A stretch of DNA of 64,000 bases from Bradyrhizobium algeriense (GCF_036924595.1 NZ_JAZHRV010000001.1:372001-436000); one strand, 5' to 3'; positions 1 through 10,058 are shown, counted from the stretch's first letter. Numbers and translations: made by a program. Notes: generated by a model not told the origin, from the letters alone.

Positions 1-610
1 TGAAGATCCAGGTGGTGCCGAGCCGGTCGAACCACGAGCCGTCGGGGATAAAGGGCGACTGATGCACGTGGCCCGAGATCACCATCGACGGCTGATACTG
101 CGCGATCCATTGCACCAGTTCGACGTCGCCGAAGAACCGCTTGCCGCCCCAGCTCGTCGGTGAATTCGCCGGCGGCGCGTGATGCACCCAGATCCAGCGT
201 TGCGCCGGCTCGGCGGCTGCGTCGCGAAGCTGGGCTTCGATGCGGCTTTTGACCAGCGGCCCGTCCCACCACGGACACACCGTAAAATGCGTGCCGCCGA
301 TGATGAGGCTGTCGCCGTCGCAGGCGATGCCGAGTTCGCGGATATCGCCGACCCAGCGCGCAATCTTCTCGCCTTCCGCGCTGCGTTCGTCGAGGTCGTG
401 ATTGCCCGAGCAGAGAATGACGCGCGTCACTTGGGACAGCAGCGATAGATATTTTTTCACCACCAGAATCTGCGCGCGGAAATCGACGAACGATCCGATG
501 TCGAGCGCGTCGCCGGCGAAAATGACGACGTCGAATTCCGGGGCTGCCTCGAGCAGCCAGTCGAACTGCGGCAATGAATAATGCAAATCGGCAACGACGA
601 GGCAGCGCAT
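1..610 (-). CDS. Metallophosphoesterase family protein (C-terminus cut by window edge)
   Basis: Reading the minus strand from the ATG at 610 gives 203 codons with no stop before the window edge, so the 3' end is missing. The protein opens MRCLVVADLHYSLPQFDW, with the calcineurin-type D-x-H metal motif (ADLHYS). It continues with a GDALD block, the GNHDLDER motif, WVHHAPP and SGHVHQS, which are the ordered metal-binding motifs of this superfamily. It should be a cytosolic two-metal phosphoesterase acting on a phosphomono- or phosphodiester. The substrate cannot be told from sequence. It is transcribed away from the small membrane protein to its right. Confidence 0.9.
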   Translation of the reverse strand, partial: MRCLVVADLHYSLPQFDWLLEAAPEFDVVIFAGDALDIGSFVDFRAQILVVKKYLSLLSQVTRVILCSGNHDLDERSAEGEKIARWVGDIRELGIACDGDSLIIGGTHFTVCPWWDGPLVKSRIEAQLRDAAAEPAQRWIWVHHAPPANSPTSWGGKRFFGDVELVQWIAQYQPSMVISGHVHQSPFIPDGSWFDRLGTTWIF

Positions 611-776
611 AAATCATCAAATCCAAAAAATGCCCAGGAAACAGGCGATCCGCGAGGCGGATGCATTCAAGCAGACTGGATTCGAGCAAGATTTGTGCCG
701 ACCCTGATGTTCAGACGGGATCCGCCCCCCGATAGAAGGACTATTGGCAGGTCCGAAATGGGGCCCATTGCAGACG

Positions 777-1139
777 TTAGCTGCTGCGCCGACCGCTTTT
801 CCGCGCAAAGAGAATCAGGAGAGGATAGGTCAGAGCGAGAGTGAAGATAGCGTCGAACAAGTAGAGCAAAAACGTGAACTCTCGACCAAACGGCGCACTG
901 GCCCCGAAAAGAGTAAAGGTTTGCGCGTAGGAGAATAGTATCGGCAGGTTGAGTACGATTGCGATCGAATGACCGACCCAACCGTCTCCGCAGGTGAACC
1001 ACTGCAGTCCGGCGTTCCAACTACACCCAGTCGATTTCGATACAATGGGATAAGCGACGAGCTCTAGGGGTGCCACGATAACGGCAACTCCCAAGATGCA
1101 TAAGCAAATCAGGCACGCACCTCGAAAAATGCTGAGCAT
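777..1139 (-). CDS. Small membrane protein of unknown function
   Basis: About 120 residues with four hydrophobic stretches: one from residue 3 (IFRGACLICLCILGVAVIV), then around 55-75, 85-105 and near the C-terminus, ending in a basic RKSGRRSS tail. I chose the ATG at 1139 because AAGG lies seven bases upstream; an in-frame ATG at 1154 would add five residues. The stretch from about 670 to 1250 looks richer in A and T than its surroundings, so the gene may be recently acquired. No family recognised. The 166 bases between it and the phosphoesterase gene, and 1155-1374 on its other side, hold no gene I can support. Confidence 0.55.
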   Translation of the reverse strand: MLSIFRGACLICLCILGVAVIVAPLELVAYPIVSKSTGCSWNAGLQWFTCGDGWVGHSIAIVLNLPILFSYAQTFTLFGASAPFGREFTFLLYLFDAIFTLALTYPLLILFARKSGRRSS

Positions 1140-1374
1140 TACCGACCTTGCCATCCACTAAGAGTACCATTGTTGATACCGACTTGCAGCCCGTGGCAGT
1201 AGGCTTACGAAGCGACATCGGGATGCTGGTAAACGCACCCTTTCACGGGGTGACTTCCGCTTATGGCCGGCCCTTTTCGGACTTCAGGCGACGTCTGATT
1301 CGAGTCCGCAAAAGCGCCGGATAGCGGACATCGATCAAGCCGCGCTCACGAATCTGGATTGATGGGTACTGAGC

Positions 1375-2874
1375 CTAGTCCTCGCTCGCCCTGAACCGAT
1401 CGAGTCCCTTCAGCACGAACGGCGCCACTAGCGCGATCAGCGCGATGCCGAGCAGCGTGGCCGACATCGGACTTTGCAGCAGCACCAGGGGATCGCCGAG
1501 GCTGATGGCGAGCGCGCGGCGCAGCTGGCTTTCGGCGATCGGACCCAGGATGAGACCGACAACGACAGGCGCAATCGGAAAATCGAACCGGCGCATCAAA
1601 AAGCCCAGCACGCCAAAGCCCGCCAGCATCGACAGTTCGACGACCGAGGGTTTTGCCGCGATGGTGCCCATGGTCGCGAACACGAGAATGCCGGCGTACA
1701 GCCATGGCTGCGGGATCGCGAGCAGTTTCACCCACAGGCCGACCAGCGGCAGGTTGAGCACCAGCAGCATCACGTTGGCGATGAACAGACTCGCGATCAG
1801 GCCCCACACCAGGTCGGGCCGCTCGGCAAACAGCAGCGGTCCCGGGTTCAGGCCGTATTGCTGGAAGCCCGCCAGCATCATCGCAGCCGTTGCCGAGGTC
1901 GGAAGCCCCAGCGTCAGCAAAGGCACAAGGGTGCCGGCGGCGGAGGCGTTGTTGGCGGCTTCCGGCCCTGCGACGCCCTCGATCGCGCCCTTGCCGAATT
2001 CTTCCGGATGTTTCGATAGGCGCTTCTCGGTCGAGTAGGACAGGAACGTCGGAATCTCTGCGCCGCCGGCGGGCAGCGCGCCGATCGGAAAGCCGAACAT
2101 CGTCCCCCGCAGCCACGGTTTCCACGACCGCTTCCAGTCCAGTTTCGTCATCCACAGCGAGCCGCGCACCGGCTCGATCTTTTCCTCGGCGTGATGGCGG
2201 CGCGATGCGACGTAAAGGGCTTCGCCGAGGGCGAACAGGCCGACTGCAAGCGTCGTCACCTCGACGCCGTCGAGCAGTTCGGGAATGCCGAACGCGAGCC
2301 GGGCCTGTCCGGTGAGCTTGTCGATGCCAACAAGCCCGAGCGTCAGCCCGATGAACAGGCTGGTCAGTCCGCGGATCGGCGAATCTCCGAAGGTCGCGGA
2401 CACCGTGACAAAGGCCACGCACATCAGCGCGAAATAATCTTCAGGCCCGAAGCGCACCGCGAAATCCACCAGCCACGGCGCCAGAAAGGCGAGGCCGATG
2501 GTGGCGATGGTGCCCGCGACGAACGAGCCGATCGCAGCCGTCGCCAGCGCCGGACCGCCGCGGCCGGCCTTGGCCATCTTGTTGCCTTCGAGCGCGGTCG
2601 CCATCGATGCGCTCTCGCCGGGCGTGTTGATCAGGATGGCGGTGGTCGAGCCGCCATACATGCCGCCGTAATAGATTCCGGCAAACATGATCAGCGAGCC
2701 GCCGGGATCGAGCTTGTAGGTGACCGGCAGCAGCAATGCGACCGTGAGCGCTGGCCCGATGCCAGGCAGCACGCCCACTGCTGTACCGAGGAATACGCCG
2801 ATCAGCGCGTAGAGCAGGTTCATCGGCTGCACGGCGACAGCCATGCCATGCGCGAGCGCGGCGAAGGTTTCCAT
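1375..2874 (-). CDS. tctA: Tripartite tricarboxylate transporter, large permease subunit (TctA family)
   Basis: A 499-residue polytopic membrane protein, the usual TctA length. It carries the family glycine-rich signatures: [17 protein letters not shown] near residue 38, [20 protein letters not shown] near 70, and a later [20 protein letters not shown] block. TctA forms the ion-coupled channel of a TTT importer for carboxylates, fed by the periplasmic binding protein. Its start codon overlaps the stop of tctB by one base (TAATG), so translation is probably coupled. It is the last gene of the tctC-tctB-tctA operon. Substrate unknown. Confidence 0.95.
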   Translation of the reverse strand: METFAALAHGMAVAVQPMNLLYALIGVFLGTAVGVLPGIGPALTVALLLPVTYKLDPGGSLIMFAGIYYGGMYGGSTTAILINTPGESASMATALEGNKMAKAGRGGPALATAAIGSFVAGTIATIGLAFLAPWLVDFAVRFGPEDYFALMCVAFVTVSATFGDSPIRGLTSLFIGLTLGLVGIDKLTGQARLAFGIPELLDGVEVTTLAVGLFALGEALYVASRRHHAEEKIEPVRGSLWMTKLDWKRSWKPWLRGTMFGFPIGALPAGGAEIPTFLSYSTEKRLSKHPEEFGKGAIEGVAGPEAANNASAAGTLVPLLTLGLPTSATAAMMLAGFQQYGLNPGPLLFAERPDLVWGLIASLFIANVMLLVLNLPLVGLWVKLLAIPQPWLYAGILVFATMGTIAAKPSVVELSMLAGFGVLGFLMRRFDFPIAPVVVGLILGPIAESQLRRALAISLGDPLVLLQSPMSATLLGIALIALVAPFVLKGLDRFRASED

Positions 2875-3359
2875 TACAGAAGTCTTTCCAGGGGGCCGGC
2901 GGGGAGGCTCAACGTCAGCAGCCGATCGAACGCGAGATAGATCAGGGTGCTCATCACGAGCGCGATGGCGGAGTCGGCAAGAATGGCGCGGCGTCCGAAG
3001 GCTGCCGACGTGGTGACGAATAGCGCCGACGTCGCAAGGATGAAGCCGCCGCCAAGGCCGATGATGGCAATCAAGAGCGCGAGCCCACCGAGGATCAGCA
3101 GTACGGCCTTGGGATCGGCGCTCTCACGCGGCGGCAGGTTGCCGCGTAGTGCGTCGATCAGATTGCCGATCGCAAGCAGACCGAGCCCGATGGCGATCAC
3201 GACCGGCATCACTTCGGGCCCCATGCCGTACATCGTGGTAGTTGGCAGTTGGCGCGAGTCCCATACCAGCACCACGGCAAGCGCTGCGAGCGCAAGCGCA
3301 ATGACGACGCCGGCACGATCGACGCGCCGGGACGCCGGCTCTTGCGGAAGATCCGTCAT
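2874..3359 (-). CDS. tctB: Tripartite tricarboxylate transporter, small permease subunit (TctB family)
   Basis: 161 residues with four predicted transmembrane helices, one starting near residue 16 ([16 protein letters not shown]), one near 45, and a pair in the second half. Small size, topology and position between a TctC and a TctA gene identify the TctB subunit, whose sequence is poorly conserved in general. It overlaps tctC by four bases at its 5' end and tctA by one base at its 3' end, consistent with one tightly coupled transcript. Confidence 0.88.
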   Translation of the reverse strand: MTDLPQEPASRRVDRAGVVIALALAALAVVLVWDSRQLPTTTMYGMGPEVMPVVIAIGLGLLAIGNLIDALRGNLPPRESADPKAVLLILGGLALLIAIIGLGGGFILATSALFVTTSAAFGRRAILADSAIALVMSTLIYLAFDRLLTLSLPAGPLERLL

Positions 3360-4324
3360 GACTTGACGAGGCCGACCGACTTCAGCACGTCGGTGACACG
3401 CGCGGTTTCCTTCTTCAGAAAGTCGGCGAACGCATCGCCGGAAAGATAGGCGTCATCCCAGCCCTTCTGCTTGAGGATGTCCTTCCAGGCGTCCGACTTG
3501 ACCATGTTCTCGATTGCGTTGCTCAGCGTCTTGCGCTGTTCCGGCGTGATGCCGGGAGGCGCGACCACCGAGCGCCAGTTGGCGATCACCAGATCAATGC
3601 CCTGTTCCTTGAAGGTCGGAATGTCGCTGCCGGCGATGCGCTTCTCCGACGTCACGCCGAGCGCGCGCAATTTGCCGGACTTGATCTGGCCTTCGTATTC
3701 GCTCATTCCGGAAATGCCCGCGGTGACCTTGCCGCCGAGAATGGCCGCCAGCGACTCGCCGCCGCCGGAAAACGGAATGTAGTTGACCTTCTTGGCGTCG
3801 GCGCCGATTGTTCCCGCAAACAACGCCGCCATCACATGGTCGACGCCGCCGGCCGAGCCGCCGGCAAATGTGACCTTGGCGATATCGGCCTTCACGGCGG
3901 CGGCGAGGTCCTGCGCCGTCTTGATCGGCGAATTCGCCGGTACCACGATCACCTGGATCTCCTCGGTGAGGCGGGCGATCGGCGTCACCTGTTCGAGCGT
4001 CACCGGCGACTTGTTCATGGCGAGCGCGCCCACCATGACGAACCCGTTCACCATCATCTGGTTGCCGTCGCCCTTGGCGCCGTTGACGAACTGCGCGATG
4101 CCGACGCTGCCGCCGGCGCCGGCCACGTTGGTGACCTGGACGCTGCGGGCGATCTTGGCGGCGACCAGCGCCTGCTGCATCGAGCGGGCGGTCTGATCCC
4201 ATCCGCCGCCGGGTGCCGCGGGCGCCATGATCTTGAGCTCGAGCTGCTGCGCGAGGGCAGGTGCGCTGGCTGCAAGCGTCAACGCGACGACCGCGCCGAA
4301 CAGGCGCGTATGAAACGGGATCAT
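3356..4324 (-). CDS. tctC: Tripartite tricarboxylate transporter substrate-binding protein (TctC/Bug family)
   Basis: 322 residues with a typical signal peptide cleaved after APALAQ near residue 26. The mature part starts with the Bug-family beta strand and loop (LKIMAPAAPGGGWDQTAR) that contacts the carboxylate, followed by VTNVAGAGGSVG and the AGGSAGGVDHV loop. It captures a carboxylate in the periplasm and delivers it to TctAB. It is the first gene of the operon; the promoter should lie in the 158-base gap to the divergent GST gene (4325-4482). Ligand unknown because Bug proteins are very diverse. Confidence 0.93.
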   Translation of the reverse strand: MIPFHTRLFGAVVALTLAASAPALAQQLELKIMAPAAPGGGWDQTARSMQQALVAAKIARSVQVTNVAGAGGSVGIAQFVNGAKGDGNQMMVNGFVMVGALAMNKSPVTLEQVTPIARLTEEIQVIVVPANSPIKTAQDLAAAVKADIAKVTFAGGSAGGVDHVMAALFAGTIGADAKKVNYIPFSGGGESLAAILGGKVTAGISGMSEYEGQIKSGKLRALGVTSEKRIAGSDIPTFKEQGIDLVIANWRSVVAPPGITPEQRKTLSNAIENMVKSDAWKDILKQKGWDDAYLSGDAFADFLKKETARVTDVLKSVGLVKS

Positions 4325-4482
4325 GGGGTCTCCTCCAGGCTCACGCGGAGCCGTTATGTGTCAATTCGTCGCATATCAGCCGGAAAACGTGCCGCTGTCC
4401 AGAAGGACCTTTACGTGTCCGAACGGGATCCGGAAGTTTCGCTAAGATCCCGTCCGTGGTGATGATTGAGGAGTGGAAATCG

Positions 4483-5202
4483 ATGCCCGAGAACGTTCAA
4501 TCCGGCGGAGAGGCGCATCGAAGCGGCAATCGCAAAATGCGGCTGTTTTCCGGCCCCCTGAGCATGTTCGGCGCAAAGGCTCAGATCGCGGCGCACGAGA
4601 AGGACATCGATTTCGAACTGATCATGGTCCCCTTCACCATGAAGGAGGGTTACGCGCCAAAGCATCCAGAAGTCCTGCGCATCAATCCAAAGCGGCAGGT
4701 CCCGGTGCTGATCGACGGTGACCTCGAGATCTTCGATTCCACCCAGATCTTCGAGTATCTTGAAGACATCAAGCCGCATCCAGCGCTGTGGCCTGCGACT
4801 ACTGCAGCAAGGGCCTGGTCTCGCCGGCTGGAGCATGAATCAGATGAGGTCTATTTCCCTCATATCATCAAATTGATGCAGCTCGGGAAAGCGTCGCTCG
4901 ATCCCGCCGCGGAGCCCGCGCGCGCGGGCGCTGCCGCCTATTATCGAACGATGGAGAGCGTGCTGGGTGATCGCGAGTTTCTCGGCGGCGCGTATTCCTT
5001 TGCCGATATCGCGTTCTATATGGCCCAGCTGTTCGGCGCGCGCTGGGGCGCCGACATGACCAGCGAAACGCCGAGGCTTCTGCAATGGCGGCAGCGCATG
5101 ACGGCAAGACCGGCGGTCCTCAAGGTCGTCGGACCGATGGCCGATTACCTGCGTGGCCAAGGCCTCGGCGTTCCAGCGTTTCTTCCGTCAAGAGCTATGT
5201 GA
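4483..5202 (+). CDS. Glutathione S-transferase family protein
   Basis: 239 residues. The N-terminal thioredoxin-like domain has the GST cis-proline region (NPKRQVPVLIDGD) and the glutathione-contacting IFDSTQIFEYLED segment. The all-helical C-terminal domain contains the N-capping motif YSFADIAFY. It probably conjugates glutathione or handles a glutathione-linked intermediate in the cytosol. I chose the ATG at 4483, nine bases after GAGGAG; an ATG at 4462 is in frame but would include the Shine-Dalgarno sequence in the coding region. Monocistronic and divergent from tctC. Confidence 0.88.
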   Translation: MPENVQSGGEAHRSGNRKMRLFSGPLSMFGAKAQIAAHEKDIDFELIMVPFTMKEGYAPKHPEVLRINPKRQVPVLIDGDLEIFDSTQIFEYLEDIKPHPALWPATTAARAWSRRLEHESDEVYFPHIIKLMQLGKASLDPAAEPARAGAAAYYRTMESVLGDREFLGGAYSFADIAFYMAQLFGARWGADMTSETPRLLQWRQRMTARPAVLKVVGPMADYLRGQGLGVPAFLPSRAM

Positions 5203-5237
5203 TCGACCTGTGGGTACGCGCGCCGGTTTGTCTCCGG

Positions 5238-8200
5238 TCACGCCCGCGCGACTGCGTGCGGAAACACGATCTCGATCAGGGTGCCGGAGCGGCCGCCGGT
5301 CTTGATCTGGAATTTGGCGCGGTTGGCTTCGACAAGCGCTTTGGTCAGCGACAGGCTGACGGCCGAACTCTCGGCCCGATCCGACGGCGCCGCGGTGCGG
5401 AACGGCTGCAGGGCTGCGGCAACCTCATTGTCGTTGAGGCCATGGCCGGTGTCGCGGACCCGCAGCATCACCTCGCCGAAATCGGACAACGCCGTGGAGA
5501 CGATGACCTGGCCACCGGCATTGGCGAGATGGATCGAATTGCCGATCAGGTTCAGCGCGATCTGACGCAAGGCCCGCGCGTCCGCGATCACCGGCGGCAA
5601 CATGTGCGCCAGCGACGTGCGGATGATGATGCGCTCGCGATTGGCCTGCGGCTGCAACACCGCAACGCAGCTCTCGACCAGTTCGTTGAGGTTCTGGTTG
5701 GTGAAGGCGAGATCGAGCTTGCCGGTTTCGATCCTTGAGAGGTCGAGCAGGTCGTTGATGATGGCGATCACGCGTTCGCCGGAGGCGCGGATGTCCTTCA
5801 TGTATTCGAGGTAGCGCTCGTTGCCGAGCGCGCCGAACCGCTCGGCGATCATCACTTCGGAAAAGCCGATGATGGCGTTCAGCGGCGTCCGCACCTCGTG
5901 GCTGATCCGGGCCAGCACGTCGGCCTTGGCATTGGCGGCGCGTTCGGCCAGCCGCCGCGCCTCGCGCAATTCGCTCTCGGTCTTCCTGGCCTGCGAGAGA
6001 TCGCGGAACACCGCGAAGAAATTCGGCCCCTCAGGACGGGTGCGGCCCATGGTCATCGACAGCGCGATGATGCCGCCCTTGCTTTCGCGCGCCAGCACCT
6101 CGCGGCCGTGATCGAGCAGGCTGGCGACGCCTGATACCTTGATGCCGGCGAGATATTCGAACACGCCGTGCCGGCTTTCGGGCGCAAACAGATCGGCGAG
6201 ATTGCGCCTGGCGAGTTCGTCGCCGTCATGGCCGAACAGCGCTTCGGCGCTGCGGTTGGCCGCATGGATGTTGCCCTCGGCGTCGAACATCAGGATGCCT
6301 TCGGCCGTGGTGTCGAGGATGGCGGCGAGGTCTTCGGCGTTGGCATGGCCGACGTCAGACGGTTCGGAGGCGTCAGGCTCTGACGGTTCGAAGACGTCGG
6401 GCTCCGATGCGGCCGGTTCGGACTCTGATACCGGCTCGGCTCGCGCGATGGCGGCCGCGATTGCCGCGCTCTCATGTTGCGTGCCCGAGAAGATCAAGGC
6501 CAATGCGGAATCGCCGTTCCATGAAATCGTGTAGAGGCGGGCCTCTGCCGCCGATGACGGCGCGTCTGCGTCTTCAGGCTGGCTTGCGGAGATCGTCACC
6601 GGTTTGCCGGTGTCCGACGTCGAGGAGGCGTTGGAGGTGCCGGGTTCGACATAGAGCGCGTCGAGGCCGCCGACATCTTCCAGCGCGTGCAGGCTCGGAT
6701 AGCCCATCTGCGTCAGGAAGGCGGGGTTGGCATAGAGCAGCCGGTCGAGCCGGTAGATCAGGATGCCGACCGGCAGCAAATCGAGCAGCGCCTTGTCGCG
6801 CGCCGTTTCGCCACGCGCCGGCGGCTCGGGTGGCGCCAGCCATTCGGGCGGCGCGGCCAGCGGCTCGAAGATGGCCTCGCCGACGGCGTCCGCCTCGTTG
6901 CCGTTCTCGGTGTCAAGCCGCGCCGACAATTGCCGCGCGAGTTCGTCGAAGGCGATGTTTTCAACCGGCGACAGCGATAGCGGCTTCGCTTCGCCCGGGG
7001 CGCGGAACGGCAAGACGTTTGCGGCAGCGTCTGCCGGCAACTCCGTTGCGGTTTCCGTCAGCGCGTCCTCGACGCTCTCCTCGACGCTTTCCTTGGGAGT
7101 TTCCACGGGCGTTTCCAAATCTTTTTGATGTGAAGGCTCTGCAGCAGAAGTCTCTTCAGCAGGAGCCTCTTTAGCAGAAGCCTCTTCAGTGGAAGTTTTA
7201 GCAGCAATCGGTTCAGGCAATTCATCAGGTGAAGGCGATGCAACGCCGGCCGGCTCGGCAGATGGCGCAGCGGGCACTTCTTGCGGCGTCACCATCTCGC
7301 CGGACAATTCCGCCAGGCGCAGGGCGGCGAGCCGGGCGATGGCGTCGAAATCGCGGCAGACGCCGAAGCCGCGATAGCCGATGAAGTTTCGCGCCGCATC
7401 GAAGACCGGCAGGCCGGACAGCTCGACGGGCAGCGTGCCGCCGCCGTCCACAGGCCAGTTCAGCGTGATGCCGCTCCAGGTCGTGCCGGTCGCAAACGCC
7501 TGCATCATCCGGCCGGTGGGATCCAGCCCGAAGGTCTCGGCTATCTCGCGCCATGGCCGGCCGAAAGCGGCCGCGGTGCGCGGGCCGATCAGGCCGAGGA
7601 ATTCGTCGGTGCCGAGCGTGAAGCGGCCTTCCCGATCCATCTGCCAGGTGAAGCGCAGCGGCAGGCTGCGCGCCCGTTCGGCAAATGCTTCGAGGGCAGG
7701 GGGTGGCGCGCGCGAAATGGTTTCGGCCGCGGGCGGCTCGTCGGCGGCGGCAGGTTCGGCAAACGCATCGAACAACGCAAATCCGGCGGGCGCATCGCCC
7801 GCCTGCGCCGGCTGCTGGTCATCGGCGGCCGATTGCGGCGCGACCGGTTGCTCGATGACGGGCGTGACGGGCGCGCCCGGCTGCGGGGCTGGCTCTGACG
7901 AAGATGGCTCTGATGAAGGCGGCTTTGATGAAGGCGGCTCTGATGATGCGGTGGCTGGCTGCATCTCGTGATCAGGCTGCACCTGCGCCGGACGCGGCGC
8001 GATCAGCGCGATGTTGCCGGCGGCGATCAGAACGCCGTGGCTGCCATTGGGAAAGTCGAATCGCGAGCAGCCGCAGGTCGCAAGCTCGCCGGGCGCCGCG
8101 CCAAACCCCTGCAAGCGCTCCAGCCGGATGGCGCCGTTGGCGAGCAGCCGGCCTGCGAGCCGCGCGATCTGCCGCCGGTGCCGGTCGGCCGGCCCGAAGG

Positions 8201-8471
8201 TTTTTTCGGCAAGGGCTGCGGCACTGGCTGCGCCGAACAGGCTGACGCCGGCCGCATTGGCCCACAGGATCCGCCGGCCATCGGCCGTCCACAACCAGGC
8301 GGGCAGGCGGCTCGCCGCGTAGGCCGCCAATCGCGGATTGCCGTGCGCCCGCCACTGAAATTCCGCATCCTGCATCGCGACTACATGACCGTCCGGCTTC
8401 AAAATCGGCAGCCCAAACGCCGAAAGCGTTAAGGGAACATTACTATCGCAAGCCGGCGGCGGCAGGTCCAC
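5238..8471 (-). CDS. Large multi-PAS sensor histidine kinase, PdhS/DivJ/PleC-like
   Basis: 1077 residues, no obvious transmembrane segment, so probably cytosolic. PAS-like regions lie near residues 50-115, 275-390, 565-650 and 705-830. They are separated by low-complexity acidic/proline linkers rich in Ser-Glu-Pro and Glu-Glu repeats (about 190-215, 400-470 and 665-700). The HisKA box SHEVRTPLNAIIGFSE gives the phosphoacceptor His858. The HATPase domain has an N-box NLIGNSIHLANAGG and RDTGHGLND near 1005. The HisKA sequence resembles the PdhS/DivJ/PleC cell-cycle kinases of Rhizobiales; that assignment is inference. No response regulator is adjacent. The final REC domain of hybrid kinases is absent. 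Confidence 0.9.
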   Translation of the reverse strand: MDLPPPACDSNVPLTLSAFGLPILKPDGHVVAMQDAEFQWRAHGNPRLAAYAASRLPAWLWTADGRRILWANAAGVSLFGAASAAALAEKTFGPADRHRRQIARLAGRLLANGAIRLERLQGFGAAPGELATCGCSRFDFPNGSHGVLIAAGNIALIAPRPAQVQPDHEMQPATASSEPPSSKPPSSEPSSSEPAPQPGAPVTPVIEQPVAPQSAADDQQPAQAGDAPAGFALFDAFAEPAAADEPPAAETISRAPPPALEAFAERARSLPLRFTWQMDREGRFTLGTDEFLGLIGPRTAAAFGRPWREIAETFGLDPTGRMMQAFATGTTWSGITLNWPVDGGGTLPVELSGLPVFDAARNFIGYRGFGVCRDFDAIARLAALRLAELSGEMVTPQEVPAAPSAEPAGVASPSPDELPEPIAAKTSTEEASAKEAPAEETSAAEPSHQKDLETPVETPKESVEESVEDALTETATELPADAAANVLPFRAPGEAKPLSLSPVENIAFDELARQLSARLDTENGNEADAVGEAIFEPLAAPPEWLAPPEPPARGETARDKALLDLLPVGILIYRLDRLLYANPAFLTQMGYPSLHALEDVGGLDALYVEPGTSNASSTSDTGKPVTISASQPEDADAPSSAAEARLYTISWNGDSALALIFSGTQHESAAIAAAIARAEPVSESEPAASEPDVFEPSEPDASEPSDVGHANAEDLAAILDTTAEGILMFDAEGNIHAANRSAEALFGHDGDELARRNLADLFAPESRHGVFEYLAGIKVSGVASLLDHGREVLARESKGGIIALSMTMGRTRPEGPNFFAVFRDLSQARKTESELREARRLAERAANAKADVLARISHEVRTPLNAIIGFSEVMIAERFGALGNERYLEYMKDIRASGERVIAIINDLLDLSRIETGKLDLAFTNQNLNELVESCVAVLQPQANRERIIIRTSLAHMLPPVIADARALRQIALNLIGNSIHLANAGGQVIVSTALSDFGEVMLRVRDTGHGLNDNEVAAALQPFRTAAPSDRAESSAVSLSLTKALVEANRAKFQIKTGGRSGTLIEIVFPHAVARA

Positions 8472-8665
8472 GGTCCGGCCCGCCGGCGGTAATTTAACCC
8501 ATGGATAACCTTAATCCGGCTGGACCCTTTGGCCGGCCGCCGCGTTGGGGGGTTGCAAACGGCCGTCAAGGGTTCAACGGAGAACCTCCCCGGCGCCGCA
8601 TCCGTCCAGGATGCGGCCCCTGACGGTATCCGGGCGCAATCCCAGCCAAGACAAAGGAACGCACC

Positions 8666-9049
8666 ATGAGTGACGAAGTGCGAGACCGATTCGAGATACC
8701 CAAGGAAATGCGATCGATAGCGGAAGCAAGCGTCGAGCAGGCCCGCAAGACTTTTGAAAAATTCGTCGGCGCCGCGCAGACCGCCGCCGACTCCATCGAG
8801 GAGCGCAATGCCACAGTTCGCGCCAGCGCCAAGGACGTCAGCAGCAAGGCCATGGCCTATGCCGAGAAGAACGTGCAGGGCTCGCTCGATCACGCGCAGT
8901 CATTGCTGAAGGCCAAGGATCTGCCCGAGGTGATGCGGCTGCACAGCGAATATGTGCAGGCGCAAATGCGCGCGCTGGCGGAGCAGGCCAGCGAAATGAG
9001 CCAGACCGTCGGCAAGGCCGCCATGGACGCGGCGAAGCCGAAAGTGTGA
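8666..9049 (+). CDS. Phasin family protein (first copy)
   Basis: 127 residues, almost entirely amphipathic helix, with the phasin pattern: IPKEMRSIAEASVEQARKTF, a middle AYAEKNVQGSLDHAQSLLKA and a C-terminal VQAQMRALAEQASEMSQTVG. Phasins coat polyhydroxyalkanoate granules and control their size and number; some have chaperone or regulatory roles. The start ATG follows AAAGGAACGC with good spacing. A second phasin gene lies 250 bases downstream on the same strand. The 194-base gap to the divergent kinase gene should hold the promoter. Confidence 0.9.
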   Translation: MSDEVRDRFEIPKEMRSIAEASVEQARKTFEKFVGAAQTAADSIEERNATVRASAKDVSSKAMAYAEKNVQGSLDHAQSLLKAKDLPEVMRLHSEYVQAQMRALAEQASEMSQTVGKAAMDAAKPKV

Positions 9050-9300
9050 GTGGCCGCCATCGGCGAAAAGCCCGGCACCAGGCTAGCCGGGATTGGAACC
9101 CGTATCCCGGGTTAAGTATGCGGCGATGCATCAGAAATTGCAGTGCGCTGCACAAATTTGACATGATATTGGTTCTAATTGGGCGAGCCCGTGGATGGGC
9201 ACTTTCCGTGAGTGTGTGTGTAACCTTTCGGTCCGCCTTGCCTGCCCGGCGGTCCGCAAGGGGGAATGCCGTTTTAACCCCATTGTGAAGGATGCAAGCC

Positions 9301-9735
9301 GTGACCAGTTCCACCGATCCCTTCTCTGCCTCCATCATTCCCTTCGAAGTCCCCGAGCAGATGCGCGCGCTTGCCGAAAAGGGCGTCTCGCAGGCCCGCG
9401 ACAGCTACGCCAAGTTCAAGGATGCCGCCGAGACCCACAACGGCACCATCGAGGCCGTGTTCACTTCGGCCAGCAAGGGCGCCAGCGAGTACAACGCCAA
9501 GCTGATCGAGTTCTTCAAGGCCAACACCACGTCCTCGCTCGATTTCGCGCAGGAGCTGTTCGGCGTGAAGACGCCGGCCGCCGCCCTCGAGCTGTGGACC
9601 TCGCACGCCAAGAAGCAGTACGAGACCTTCACGGTGCAAGCCAAGGAGCTCGCCGAACTCGGCCAGAAGGTCGCGACCGAGACCGTCGAGCCGATCAAGG
9701 CCTCGGCCTCGAAGCTTTACAAGCCGGCCGCCTGA
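9301..9735 (+). CDS. Phasin family protein (second copy)
   Basis: 144 residues, helical, with the phasin core VPEQMRALAEKGVSQARDSY and a C-terminal EPIKASASKLYKPAA. It is only distantly similar to the phasin just upstream, so the pair is not a recent duplication. I prefer the GTG at 9301, because GAAGGA sits eight bases upstream of it; the ATG at 9292 overlaps that Shine-Dalgarno. Followed 25 bases later by a strong intrinsic terminator. Likely granule-associated, cytosolic. Confidence 0.9.
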   Translation: MTSSTDPFSASIIPFEVPEQMRALAEKGVSQARDSYAKFKDAAETHNGTIEAVFTSASKGASEYNAKLIEFFKANTTSSLDFAQELFGVKTPAAALELWTSHAKKQYETFTVQAKELAELGQKVATETVEPIKASASKLYKPAA

Positions 9736-9756
9736 TCGTTTTCGGTATTGATCACG

Positions 9757-9788
9757 AAAAGCCCGGGCGAAGCGGCCCGGGCTTTTTG
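9757..9788 (+). terminator. Intrinsic terminator of the second phasin gene
   Basis: Perfect stem AGCCCGGGC / GCCCGGGCT with a short loop followed by TTTTT, 22 bases after the phasin stop codon. Confidence 0.92.
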
Positions 9789-9981
9789 CTGCCAAGGTTT
9801 TTGCTGCCAAGGGGCGATTTGGCAGGGCCGCCGGGGCCCGGCCGAAGGTCCCGGTAAATGAACCCAAAATGCCCCCGGGACGACTATAATCCGTCACTCC
9901 GCGGCCTTGCCAAAGCGAGGCGTTGCACCTAGTTTCCGGCCCATTCGCGACCCCTCTTTTTGGGGCCATCGCGTGAAGGAT

Positions 9982-10058
9982 GCAGTTGTAGCTCAGTTGG
10001 TTAGAGCGCCTGTCTGTGGAACAGGAGGTCGGTGGTTCGAGCCCACCCAACTGTACCA
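9982..10058 (+). tRNA. tRNA-His (GTG)
   Basis: 77 bases including an encoded CCA. The acceptor stem is GCAGTTG / CAACTGT, with a G-U pair at 1-72. The anticodon stem CCTGT/ACAGG closes the loop CTGTGGA, giving anticodon GTG (His). T arm GGTGG/CCACC with TTCGAGC. The discriminator is A and nothing pairs as a -1 G; absence of G-1 and presence of A73 is the known alphaproteobacterial form of tRNA-His. Single gene, not in a cluster. Confidence 0.97.
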
